Assembly: GCF_026745355.1 (NCBI RefSeq)
Contig: NC_079206.1
Span: 40,572,307 to 40,636,306, forward strand
DNA length: 64,000 nucleotides
DNA from: Beta vulgaris subsp. vulgaris
Taxonomy: Eukaryota > Streptophyta > Magnoliopsida > Caryophyllales > Amaranthaceae
Direction: 5' to 3'
Shown: positions 14,101 through 23,230 of the stretch, piece by piece
Layout of the letters: the number at the start of each line of letters is the position of its first letter
How positions within the stretch are numbered: the first letter of the stretch is position 1
Notes under the pieces: model-generated
The model's database searches: none
The model's input: the letters and a program-made list of their open reading frames with translations, nothing else
Told to the model about the DNA's origin: nothing
Made by a program: the position numbers and the translations under genes

Positions 14101-15010
14101 TTTTGGTAATAATCTTCATTGATAGTGAGATATAAATACAGGAATGATTTATGAATGTTGAGACATATCTGTGATTCCGGTCTCTCTCTCTTCTACATAA
14201 TTTTCTTCCTTGTTCAGAATATGAGAGATTATTTGTGCAGCTTTAGAGGATACAAGTTTTAGTATTTTCTTTTCCTTCAGGCATCTAACAACTACTCTTT
14301 GGGTGAACATAGGTAGTTGCTTCCTTGAACAGTAACTTAATATAGGGAAGTTATAAATTGTGTTAATAAATTGCTATGGGTTGTAATTCGGGTCCTTGGT
14401 TTGGTGGTTTATCAGTGGATTCCACTACTCTTACAGCTTCATTTCACCTGAACTTATCTATGTGTTTGATGGATGTGCTTTTATTAAGCTAAATAATTGT
14501 TGTTACTCATATGAACCCCAGATTGCAAGCTATGGCTGTTGAGCATGGTGAGAAGATTGAAACTGTGAACAGGGAAAGAAAACATCAACAGGTACATTTT
14601 ATTATTCTTAGGCTTCTCTTATTTGGCAATCACATTACATTTATGTTTGTTTTTTGTTACTCTGTTTGGTGTATCTGCCTGTTCTTTAGTTGCGTTGTAC
14701 TCTTTATTAATGATTTACTTCATCAGCAAAATGCTGGCAGTGAGTTACATGTTTTATCAGCACAATGGAGGGAGCTTTCTTTGAAGAATATTGAAATTCA
14801 AGAAGCTTGTGCTAGAATTGCAAATCTTCTTGAAGAACTAAGGAAAGAAGCTGTTGAGAGGTAGCAAAGCCACTCCACATGATCCCTTCATTTTCTTATG
14901 AAGCCTATGGTTTTTGTGGCTTAAATTTGTAATATCTTTGTTTTGTGTTCAGAGGCTGGAACTTGGATGTAAATTTGGAGAATGGTTCTTTGGTTCATGT
15001 CAAACAGTGA
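1938..15010 (+). CDS. MOS4: MOS4 / SPF27 (BCAS2-like) pre-mRNA splicing factor, six exons
   Basis: Homologue of plant MOS4 and of human BCAS2/SPF27, a core coiled-coil subunit of the nuclear Prp19/NTC (MOS4-associated) complex needed for spliceosome activation and, in Arabidopsis, for innate immunity. Exons 1938-2183, 7538-7713, 8908-8991, 14522-14591, 14727-14860 and 14953-15010 all have GT-AG borders. They total 768 nt, giving 255 residues plus a stop, close to the roughly 250 of Arabidopsis MOS4. Recognisable stretches are [20 protein letters not shown] in exon 1, [17 protein letters not shown] in exon 2, [16 protein letters not shown] in exon 3 and the coiled coil over exons 4-5 ([20 protein letters not shown]). 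The start is the first ATG, with the family N-terminus behind it. Introns 1 and 3 are over 5 kb each and swollen by transposon remnants, yet the frame is intact. The only host gene here that looks functional. Confidence 0.94.
3262..3628. mobile_element. PIF/Harbinger (Tourist-like) MITE in MOS4 intron 1
   Basis: Element 3265-3625 (361 bp) has terminal inverted repeats CGGCCTGTTTGGTA and TACCAAACAAGCCG, and is flanked on both sides by TTA (3262-3264 and 3626-3628). The TTA duplication and TIR fit PIF/Harbinger MITEs. No transposase is encoded. Confidence 0.8.
4100..5726. other. Intron 1 DNA beside the LINE remnant, no gene
   Basis: No open frame of note. Part of it (about 5200-5726) probably belongs to the tail of the LINE remnant to its right, because it continues in that direction without a visible boundary. 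Nothing else can be supported. Confidence 0.3.
5727..6698 (-). pseudogene. LINE ORF2 C-terminal remnant in MOS4 intron 1
   Basis: Decayed tail of an L1-type LINE polyprotein on the strand opposite to the host gene. 6698-6468 encodes the post-RT segment with [15 protein letters not shown], a common plant LINE motif. 6218-5727 encodes a zf-RVT-like region with [14 protein letters not shown] and paired cysteines ([22 protein letters not shown]). The two parts are in separate frames and the catalytic RT core is missing. It is intronic and would be spliced out. Confidence 0.75.
7538..7713 (+). CDS. MOS4: MOS4 homologue exon 2
   Basis: Acceptor TCTCAG|GATCAC and donor ATAAG|GTTAAC. 176 nt, leaving two bases of an Arg codon finished by exon 3. 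Carries [17 protein letters not shown]. Intron 2 is 7714-8907. Confidence 0.93.
8144..8667. mobile_element. MITE (hAT- or Mutator-like) in MOS4 intron 2
   Basis: Element 8153-8658 (506 bp) has TIRs AGAGCTGTCAA and TTGACAGCTC, flanked by a perfect GTTGATGTT at 8144-8152 and 8659-8667. Depending on where the TIR is drawn the duplication is 8 bp (hAT) or 9 bp (Mutator). The inside repeats GACACTAACCC-type words. No protein is encoded. Confidence 0.75.
8908..8991 (+). CDS. MOS4: MOS4 homologue exon 3
   Basis: Acceptor GCCTAG|GCTGGA and donor CCAG|GTTGGT. 84 nt; the split Arg codon is restored at both edges. Encodes [16 protein letters not shown]. Intron 3 (8992-14521) is about 5.5 kb. Confidence 0.93.
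9165..9179. repeat. G15 homopolymer in intron 3
   Basis: A run of 15 G on the plus strand. Length is probably uncertain in the assembly. Confidence 0.8.
11063..11153. repeat. (CA)n microsatellite in intron 3
   Basis: About 90 bp of CA repeat broken by a few CG interruptions (GCAC steps). Confidence 0.95.
11801..11818. repeat. (AG)n microsatellite in intron 3
   Basis: Nine AG units inside a purine-rich stretch. Confidence 0.9.
13420..13830 (-). mobile_element. Possible LTR-retrotransposon leader/LTR scrap
   Basis: GATGCTCTGATAC followed by AAAGTGAAATG resembles, on the minus strand, a decayed initiator-Met tRNA primer binding site beside an LTR end. No matching second LTR, pol sequence or target duplication was found, so this is a weak call. 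Confidence 0.3.
13849..14135. repeat. 178-bp-period partial direct duplication
   Basis: 13849-13957 and 14027-14135 are near-identical direct repeats (both contain AATAAGAAAGAAGCAAAA and a TCAATATAATTTTGGTAA word), offset by 178 bp. It looks like an old local tandem duplication inside intron 3. Confidence 0.8.
14522..14591 (+). CDS. MOS4: MOS4 homologue exon 4
   Basis: Acceptor CCCCAG|ATTGCAA and donor CAACAG|GTACAT. 70 nt, encoding [20 protein letters not shown] at the start of the C-terminal coiled coil. Intron 4 is 14592-14726. Confidence 0.92.
14727..14860 (+). CDS. MOS4: MOS4 homologue exon 5
   Basis: Acceptor CATCAG|CAAAAT and donor GAGAG|GTAGCA. 134 nt, encoding coiled-coil residues including [20 protein letters not shown]. 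Intron 5 is 14861-14952. Confidence 0.93.
14953..15010 (+). CDS. MOS4: MOS4 homologue exon 6 and stop
   Basis: Acceptor GTTCAG|AGGCTGG. 58 nt encode [19 protein letters not shown], then TGA at 15008-15010. GTATGT follows one base after the stop (see findings). The poly(A) site was not identified. Confidence 0.88.
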
Positions 15011-15692
15011 GGTATGTCATCCCGTGTTATCTCCTAACACTAAATTGATGTGTTTGTTTGACTTGCTTCTTGTAACTCAGTTGGGCTCTTCTTGATCCGA
15101 GTATGCTGTGAAATTGGCATCACTAAATCCTGTCATGCTTTGCCACACAAGACAATAACCCCAATTTAGAGGCCTCACCTATGGTTGGTTAACTGGGTTT
15201 AGGTATGTGCAGCATCACTTGTACTTTTGAAGCTCTTTTAGCTGTATTTCTGCACTTCCAAGAGGCTGTTCCAGTGGAGACTTGATGTGAAACGCAACTC
15301 ACTTATGACTTACCTATTACAATCAGAACTTACAAGGAGGATATTTTTCTGAGATGTCTGGCTTAGTTAGTTTAGTGAGGCTCATTCAGCTCTATTTAAC
15401 ATGAACCAAGGTATTGCTAAGTTCTTGAAATGGAAGGAAACAACGCTAGTTTCCCAAAGAAAAGGATGACTGGGACAGTCTTACCCATAGGATTGTTGTT
15501 GATAAATCTCTTTAGACCCTTGGACCAGTAGCAAAATGAGGAAGCTGATGGGGTTGGTTTTGGTAGATGCTTGGTCTGATAAACAAGGACTGGTTAACTG
15601 TTTTCAAGTTTTCAGTATTTGGAGCTGGTGGTGTGAATCTCTATGTCAATTATTAGTCTTAGGTGATGGTAATACTGGTAACGAATTTATGT
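15011..15692. other. 3' UTR/flank of the MOS4 homologue
   Basis: AT-rich, no coding potential that can be supported. It should hold the rest of the 3' UTR and poly(A) site, neither of which can be fixed from sequence alone. Confidence 0.5.
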
Positions 15693-16081
15693 GTAATTTT
15701 AGAAAAAATTTCAAAAAACTACCTTTTATAACCAACTTTTTTTCAAAAAACTACCTTTTATTTTTTTTTTTCAAAAAACTACCTTATATAACATAAGTCT
15801 TTCAATATATTACCATTTTACGTTTATATTTAATACTAATTGATAAATGAGAATCGCCATTTTTTTAGCGAGAAATGGGGAAAGAAACGAGAGGGGAAGA
15901 AAGAAAAGCAATTAATTGGTGATCCAATTGTTGTGATTTAACCTCATATATGTAAAAATGGTAGTATATTGAAAGAAATATGTTATATAAGGTAGTTTTT
16001 TGAAAGGAATTTTTTAAAAGGTAGTTTTTTGAAAAAAGTTTATTATAAAAGGTAGTTTTATGAAATTTTCTCGTAATTTTA
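15693..16081. mobile_element. Mutator-type MITE with 9-bp target duplication
   Basis: Element 15702-16072 (371 bp) is flanked by a perfect GTAATTTTA at 15693-15701 and 16073-16081. Its long inverted ends each carry several copies of AAAAAACTACCTTTTAT or its complement. A 9-bp duplication with long TIRs is the mark of Mutator-like elements. Non-coding. Confidence 0.87.
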
Positions 16082-17562
16082 TGAAGAAAGTATCATGCCA
16101 ATACTCATATGGTAATGGAACTTGATCTCCAAACATGCGTTTCTTTCATAATTTTCCATTGCCACTCGATACCATAAAAAAAAAAGTGGTATTTGGGAAT
16201 GAAACATGTATTACCATGGAAATTGACATGAGACCTTTTTTTCGCATAACTACTTGTAAAATATTACCATTGCCGCCATTTATTATTACCTTTTGCAATA
16301 AATGTTAATAGCCATATCTTTTAGATGAATTAAATTGATTGAACAGTGATGTTAAATAAGCTCTATTTTAGATAAAATTTGAACTTTGAGAAATGAGAAG
16401 CATTTGTATGCCTAAGAGTCTAGGAAGGCTGATAGTCAAGGGCTGGTCACTCCTATAGTTCCTAGAATTTAAAGATGGCATGTCGCAATACATAATGCAG
16501 AAATCATATGGAATTACTTGATGACTATTATTTATTTATATAATTGCAGTAAAGGGATCTTTGTAAAAGAAGCAGAGAACATTTGGTTGCGTGACTCTCA
16601 TTGGATCTTTCTTTTAGCTGATCTTTGTAGTTTATGATTATTTTAGATAAGATTAACTGGTTTGTACCATTTGTATCTATGTTGAACCCCTCTTGTCTTT
16701 CCCTAATTGATTATAATGAAGTAATGTAGTTTACTCATTTGCTCATGGTCACTGGCCTCCGCCTATCTCACAGCGTTTCAGGATGAATTTATTCTTTCTT
16801 TCTTTGTGGCCTCTATTTCAGTAATTGTTATAGCAGATCTGTAATATATGTGCTGTGCATTCTACGTGATCTGCTTTCTCTCTTTGTAGTCAGTCATTCT
16901 TTTCCGATTTCACATATGGAACTGGTATTTTGTCAAGCAAAGCAACAATCCTAGATTCAGTAACTGATAGGTTGTGGTAGTTTTGTTCAGTTGGTGCTCA
17001 ATGTGGCTTCTGATGCGGGGATGTGCCCCTGTAACTGTGGAGCAAGGTGATATTTCAGGAATTGGTGACATGCTTGCATATCAGACAAATCTCTTCTTGC
17101 AAAATGTGAGTTTAGGTTTAAAGGCATGCTGCGTGTAATTCTTGGTGTGAATTACTTTATCTTTTTTGTGAATTATTACACATTATGTCATCCAAGTTTT
17201 TAATTGAATATTATCTCTTTTAGTAATAGATAGGAACTCTAGATTATTGTACATGTAGATATTGCTGAATTACAATAGATATTGCGATGGCAGTTTCTAT
17301 TCTTATGACAGAGGAGAGATATGAATATATGCTTGGATTATTGCTTTGACACACACCGTGATGTGTAAATCTTAGGGCTTGACAAAGCTTGGTGGAATTT
17401 CCTAAGGTCTTACTACAATATAATTAGGAAAGTAAAAAGTTACCACTTACCCCAAACTTCAAATATAGAATAATTAGTTGTTGGACCATGTGCTAATGCA
17501 AATGGTCCTAAGGTGGTAGTTTTTTCCTCCGTATTTTTATTGAATTTCCTAAGGTCTACCTA
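16082..17562. other. Intergenic DNA, nothing recognised
   Basis: AT-rich with no supportable gene. A block around 16130-16220 resembles MITE-like sequence rich in ATTACCAT words but has no clear ends. Confidence 0.5.
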
Positions 17563-18195
17563 GGAATGGCAACGGGTTGGACTTGGACCGGATTATGCAT
17601 AACTCGACTTCGACCTTACAAAAAGTTAGATTTTAAATTCGAGTCTGATTTCGAGCCCAACATCCGACTCCGAATCCGACCCGATTTAAAATTCGAACAT
17701 CCGACTCCGAATCCGACTTAAAATCCGAACATCCAACTTCGAATCCGATCAGACTTATTTTTTTGTCCATTTTTTATAATAATAGAATATTCTTCCATAA
17801 TACAATAATCTAATCATTATAATTTATTCTAATAAACATATGGAAATTTTATATAATACAAATAATCTAAATATTACTATTATTCGTAATAATTATTTCT
17901 TTGGTGGGAAAATCTTATATAATACAATTGGTTTAAAGTTTAAGTTATGTTATACATAAATTATACATAACATGAATAAGAGAAAAAGATTGATTGACTC
18001 AAAGTCGGAGTCGGATTAATATGTCGGATTATTTTACGAGATTGTACTCGGACCCTCCTCCGATTCGGAGTCCACGACTTTTTAAACGGAGCTGGAGTCG
18101 GATTACTTTTTTGTCGGAATCGACTCAGATGTTTTCCTTCGGACTGGAGCAGATTAGGGTCAGATCCAGATTGGATTGCCATCCCTAGTCTTACC
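17563..18195. mobile_element. hAT-like non-autonomous element
   Basis: Element 17571-18187 has inverted ends TAGGAATGGCAA and TTGCCATCCCTA, a common hAT-MITE terminus. The flanking octamers GGTCTACC and GTCTTACC are similar but not identical. The inside repeats CCGACTCCGAATCCGAC-type units. Flanking DNA is itself duplicated: 17447-17541 resembles 18191-18276. Confidence 0.65.
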
Positions 18196-19146
18196 ACTTA
18201 CCCCAAACTTCAAATATAGAGTAGCTAGTGCAAATGGTCCTAAGGTTGTACTTATTTCCTCCGTATTTTTACAACGTACCCCCTTGGAATTTGATACCAA
18301 GACTAATTCAGGACTGGATTGGTTTATGACTGTTTCAATTGTATTTTAGATTAATTATATAGCGAAAGGGGGACCGTCTGGTAGGTAATTAATTTCGTTA
18401 AAAAATTTAATAATTTTTTGAAAATAAGATTATTGAAATCTATATCTGAATTTGAAAATATGATTTATCAATATCAGATTTAAGTAGATGAAATTAGTTT
18501 TGAAAATATGAACATATATTAAAAACAATAATATTGAAACATACATATGAATAGTAATTTACTTTGATTGAACTTGAATAAACTTTTACACAGATTGAGT
18601 AATATATACGAGTAGTAATTAATATTGAGCACAAGGCTTCTGTACAAATTTTATTTTTTGATCTCACAATCTTATTTTTATTATCTCGCTATCAAAACTA
18701 TCTATCATAGAAACTTGTTATGAAAAACCTTGCTCTTCTAACGAGCTATACTCTGTTATTTATAGTACTTCTGTCTTGAGGTTATCTTATACAAATTAGA
18801 TATGTCGCACCGCTTGAGTCAAATAAGTTGTATCGTTTGAGTTTACTTCTGCACCGAACATTATATGTTGGTATTTTGCTTTGATTGAGAAGTTTGTCTT
18901 GATGTGGAATGATATGTTTCTTTTGCTAGTGATCCTCGAAGTGAAATAGAAGCAGTACATCGGACTTTGTCTTTTTCAGCTTTTTTTTTTATATGATTGA
19001 AGATATTGTCATCTAGTTAATTTGTGTTACACCGAGTAGCTTTAGGTGTATTTATCAGGTTTGTTTGATGTTTGATGTTGATGAGTCATCGTTTGAGTAC
19101 CCGCATGGAAAACGTTGATAAAATATGTCTCTTACATTTGCCTAAT
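18196..19146. other. Intergenic DNA, nothing recognised
   Basis: AT-rich, without open frames, clear repeats or transposon ends that I could support. Confidence 0.5.
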
Positions 19147-20084
19147 TAAGAGCATATACAATGGGATGGTTTTAGGTTGGTCTAGCAAATAGTAAAACTA
19201 GATTTACTTAGTTTTGTTATTGGGGCACTTGGCTGTCAAGGTTGGTTGGTCTGGATTTTCAGACCATATGCACCTAGAATGGAGTGCATAAGACGAGTAA
19301 TAACTTGCCGCGTTACAAATAAAACTGGACAATTATTTTTTTTATTTATTCAAAACGTTGAGTTTAAGTAAAGGAAGAAGCAGATAAAGGTGGAGAAAAG
19401 TGTTTCACGTGATTAATGAGGGGCCTTTGACATATTTGCTATCAGTGGGTCCGACGCGCGTGAGAGCTCATTGAGCAGCAAATTAGCTGCTGCCACGCTA
19501 TCCGCGTACATCTCCTTCCTCCCTTTTTTGTTGATGTTTGTAATGGTAATTTTTAAACTTTACAAAAACTTGTAACATTTAAAAAAAATTCTGCTAATAA
19601 TAATTTCTTTTACATTAACGATTATAAAACAATTTTATCTATAAATTGAGTCCAAATTTCATATATTTTACAACACTTCTTCCAAACCTATTTTTTTTCT
19701 AATAATTTTTTCTAGTTAAATATCAAGTTAACTCTAATTTAATTTAACATAAGCTAATTAGCTAATTAGCTTTTAACGTAATTTAATTTGACGTAATTTA
19801 ATTTAACATAATATAATTAGATTTTATTAATTTAAATTATCTATTTTACATAAAAAATAAACATTGGGTGGGAGAGAGAGTATATGAATAGGGTATGGTA
19901 AAAGTAGGAGAGAGAAATAGAAAAATCAAGTAAGACCAATCGAACTATTGTGAGCAAAAAAAAAAAAAAAAAAAGATGAGTTGGTGGGAGTTTAGTGGGA
20001 TGTGAGGTGTAAGGAGGGATGGAGAGAGAATGACAATAACTTAAAGACTAACAAAGACCAACCCGACCATTGTACATGCTCTAA
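19147..20084. mobile_element. PIF/Harbinger-type MITE, 932 bp
   Basis: Element 19150-20081 with TIRs GAGCATATACAATGG and CCATTGTACATGCTC, continuing with imperfect pairing into AGGTTGGTCT/AGACCAACC, flanked by TAA on both sides (19147-19149, 20082-20084). Non-coding, AT-rich, with an A18 run inside. Confidence 0.75.
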
Positions 20085-20893
20085 GTGATAAATCACATAG
20101 CGGCATCTTTTATTTTAATTGCTCTAATTTTTGCCAGGAATTTCCAGCGGGATTTTTTTGTTAATAATTTGGGAAAGAGGGTTTTCCCTTCTTGAGATAG
20201 AAATCTTCCAGCTTTGACGTGGGATATACATGCATCCAGTGGTTCAGAATGGTTAACTTAAGAAATAAAATATCGTTGTAGCAATGTAGGAAAAACAACT
20301 ATTGTATTCCATAATTGATGATAATAATCGGATCTTCTTTTGATCGTTTGATCAAGTATTTAATTTTTCGGATGATATAGAAGAAACCATACGCTCTTGC
20401 TTGAGTGGGATTTATGATGACTGAATAACTGCTGTAATTTTCACATATTATTATATTAATTAGTATGAAGTAGTGAGCCGGTGTAATCTTACCGTTCTTT
20501 ATTTCTATATTGGCATAAGTGATTTTTCCATATATCCATTCTATTTTTTGAATGGAATATATTGTTGAAAGTATGTATTATTGGAATTTTGTGAACTCTT
20601 TAAAAAACTTTGAGTCAGGGTCTGATATTTGGTACAATTTCCTTACTAAGCCATATTTCCATGTCTGAAATTGTGGGTCAGTCTTTTGAAGGTCTTTCGT
20701 GGAGAGGAAAAAACTTCCGGTTTGGTAATATGCAAATTGTAGTGTAAACCGTCCCCTTGTTCACCAGATGCTACAGGGGTATATTATTTCAGATGTCATG
20801 AAATCGACGTACCATTTTTTGAAATTTTCTTGCTTCAATTTGTATATGATGCATATTTGTCGGAAGTTGATAAATGATGATTAATTCAAGTAT
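20085..20893. other. Intergenic DNA, nothing recognised
   Basis: No coding or repeat structure that I can support between the Harbinger MITE and the CACTA end. Confidence 0.5.
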
Positions 20894-21509
20894 CACTACT
20901 ACAAAAAACGGAAAAGATTACTGTTAAATAAGGGTTTACATAACAGTTTTGAGGTGTTATCCAAGTCAATGTAATGTAAAGTAAACATAACACCTAAAGA
21001 AAGTGTTATGTTTGCCAGAGAAAACATAACAACCATTTATAATACACGTTATACCGCTATATAAGACATTTTGTAAATAAGTGTTACTTTTGCTATTAAT
21101 ATGACAAATTGAAAGAAGGAAAATTTAACACTTATCTTGAATAACTTTTATGTTTTCCTACAATATATATAACATATATTACTTATAACTGCTATCTATG
21201 ATATTTTTTTTAAAAATAATCAAATTATCATTTCACGCATATATTGACAGTAGCTTTACAACACGCATCACAATAATGTCGTATAGTACAATTCCTTTTT
21301 TTATAGGAGAGTACAATACCCGTATATGTTGTATAATTAATATTCAACCTATAAGATCTTACAACCAATAAATTGAATATGATATTCCAAACTTCCTAAA
21401 TTCTTTATATCACAAAATAATTCAACTAATATTCATAATTCTAAACTTCTAAAAAAAAAGTACTATATATACATATCAATATTAATCTAAATCATCAACA
21501 AGATCAAAT

Positions 21510-21648
21510 CTAGCCTATAGCCACATCCACATGATAATAATATATGCGGTCCTCGCGTTCAGTCCTATTACCATCATCATCATATACGGTATCCGAGGTT
21601 GCATTCTCTTGAGGTACCATGTCACGCTTTCTCAGATTTGCCATTAAC
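21510..21648 (-). other. Possible terminal exon inside the CACTA element
   Basis: Read leftwards, an acceptor-like TTGTTTCAG at 21657-21649 precedes 46 open codons with codon-like composition (MANLRKRDMVPQENATSDTV near its start) ending in TAG at 21512-21510. It may be the last exon of a decayed transposon or captured gene. No family recognised. Confidence 0.3.
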
Positions 21649-21799
21649 CTGAAACAATGACAAAATTAAATATCATAATAATGTAGATATTTAACATTAA
21701 AGTCCTCTGTCAAAGTTGTAAATAAATATTTAACTTTAAAGTGTGCTAGGATCGAAGGAGGAAGTCCACTTTACAATTCATTCAAACTTAATTCATTTA

Positions 21800-22090
21800 G
21801 CAGTGCTCAAAGACAAATAGCTAACTGAATTAGCGACTGACTTAGGTTCACTGATAACTTAGTTAGCAGTTATGTCTTTGGGCACCACTAACTTAGTTAG
21901 CGATTTACCTCCACAATTTCGTTTTCCCATAACTAGGTTGTGAACCAGTTCATGGGAAAGTAAAAAACTGTAGAGGTAAACTGCTAACTCAGTTAGCGGT
22001 GGTGAACACAACAAAAAACATCTTTGGTTTTGCAGTGTTAGAGAAAGTCACTTACTCAGTTAGCTGCTTTGTTGTGTTTACTGCTAACTG
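21800..22090. repeat. Nested palindrome cluster (GCTAACTNAGTTAGC words)
   Basis: Six copies of a near-palindromic word like GCTAACTCAGTTAGC occur in 290 bp. The core is an imperfect stem of about 50 bp (arms 21885-21930 and 21951-22003, loop about 20 bp); weaker pairing extends outward. It may be a foldback MITE nested in the CACTA element. Confidence 0.7.
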
Positions 22091-22110
22091 AGCCTGCTGC
22101 TAGACTAATA

Positions 22111-23010
22111 ATGATGGCGTTAAAGCAAACAGAACATAACCTTTATCGGAACACGAATGATCTTGTTGAGCTTCGTGCTTCAGTTGAGGCTCTCAGCAAG
22201 TAAATGGAGAACAAGAAAGGTTCAATGCAAAATGCCTGGGAAATGCAGACTGTGGGTACTACTGTAAGACAGAAAAAAAAATACGGGTGGATCCATTATT
22301 AACCCGTTAGTTATCTCAAGAGAGCTTCAAGAATCGAATTATGAGGCCGAGCAGTTTATGCAGACATTAGAAGCAGCAAGATCAGAAGTAATGAAGGCAA
22401 TGTCAGATGTAGAGCAGACTAAAACAAGCCTTAAAGTGATAGAAATGAGGTGGGTTGTTGCTAAGAAGCTTGAAGGTGCAGCTAAAACTGTTGCATCTCT
22501 TGCTTTAGCTGAGATCAAAGCTTTATCTAGTAATGAAGGTTTTAGCATTTGAAGCTTATACTAGTAATTAGCAAAAACAGGACATAATTAGTCTTTTTAT
22601 TGAAGAGTATTCTGCCTTGAAAGATAAAGCTCTAAAGGCTCATCAAAAAATGGATGGTTTCTACAAAAATCAGATGTCAGAGAAAGACTTTTGGACCAAA
22701 TACTGTAGAGCTGAATACCTTCACAGCACAAAATATGCAGTAGCTGCTGCAGTAGAGGCTGTTGAAGATGAGGAGCTTGTTGTTTTCCTAAAGTAGGATG
22801 AAATACTAGCAAGTCAAGCTCGTAGAAAGGCGATATTGAAATTTTGCTCCAAAGTACATGCATATATATACTTGTGCTTCTGTTTGCTTCCTAAAAGGCC
22901 GCTTCAACTTAAATTGTGGCTATGAATTTTGTAGATAAGAAAGGTTGATCCTACTTTAGATATGGAAGCTGATCAAGAAGATGATTACACACACATAGAT
23001 GGAGCATCAC
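22111..23010 (+). pseudogene. Fused WEB-family / TFIIH TFB1 gene fragments (transposon cargo)
   Basis: First part (22111 to about 22646): a WEB-family (WEAK CHLOROPLAST MOVEMENT UNDER BLUE LIGHT, DUF827) coiled-coil fragment, with TLEAARSEVMKAMSDVEQTK, AAKTVASLALAEIKALSSNEG and the family motif EEYSALKDKA. A nonsense codon (TAA at 22201) and a frameshift near 22550 break it. Second part (about 22650-23010): BSD-domain region of TFIIH subunit 1 (TFB1/p62), with SEKDFWTKYCRAEYLHSTK and, after a retained intron (22830-22934), RKVDPTLDMEADQEDDYTH. The EEYSALKDKA segment and the BSD segment share one frame across the joint. A TAG at 22795 ends it early. Cargo of the CACTA element; not likely functional. 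Confidence 0.8.
22830..22934 (+). other. Retained TFB1 intron in the captured fragment
   Basis: Removing 22830-22934 joins AGAAAG to ATAAGAAAGG and restores the TFB1 reading through ARRK to IRKVDPT. The acceptor is TTTTGTAG; the donor reads GC instead of GT. Confidence 0.7.
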
Positions 23011-23230
23011 ATAAACAATTACATATTAAAGGGGAGAATGTGTATAAAGGAAGCACAAAAAGAAGTTTCACTTTACTACAGAGGAAGAGGAAATGCAACA
23101 CACCTAAATCATATCCTAACAAGAAGATCACAAAATGAAAGTTTATCAAGTTCTATAGCATCTACCTTCTCAAAGTATCAAGTGTTACCAAACCCCCGTA
23201 TAAGTAACTGTTCTAATTTCGAGCTGTTAG

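Larger units (their letters stand above)
20894..23230. mobile_element. CACTA (En/Spm) element carrying host gene fragments, right end not found
   Basis: Starts with CACTACTACAAAAAACGG, a canonical plant CACTA terminus. The next 300 bp hold many subterminal words of the type AACATAACAC and GTGTTATGTTT in both orientations, as expected for transposase binding. No transposase domain is recognised. It contains a palindrome cluster and two fused host gene fragments. The matching right TIR was not found, so the right limit is only where recognised cargo ends; the element may be truncated. Confidence 0.7.

Noticed and set aside
15536..15796. 86-codon plus-strand open frame after the MOS4 gene
   Set aside because: It runs into the MITE repeats, has no family motif and no gene context.
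21800..22090. CRISPR-like array
   Set aside because: The repeats are irregularly spaced palindromic words in plant transposon DNA, not repeat-spacer units.
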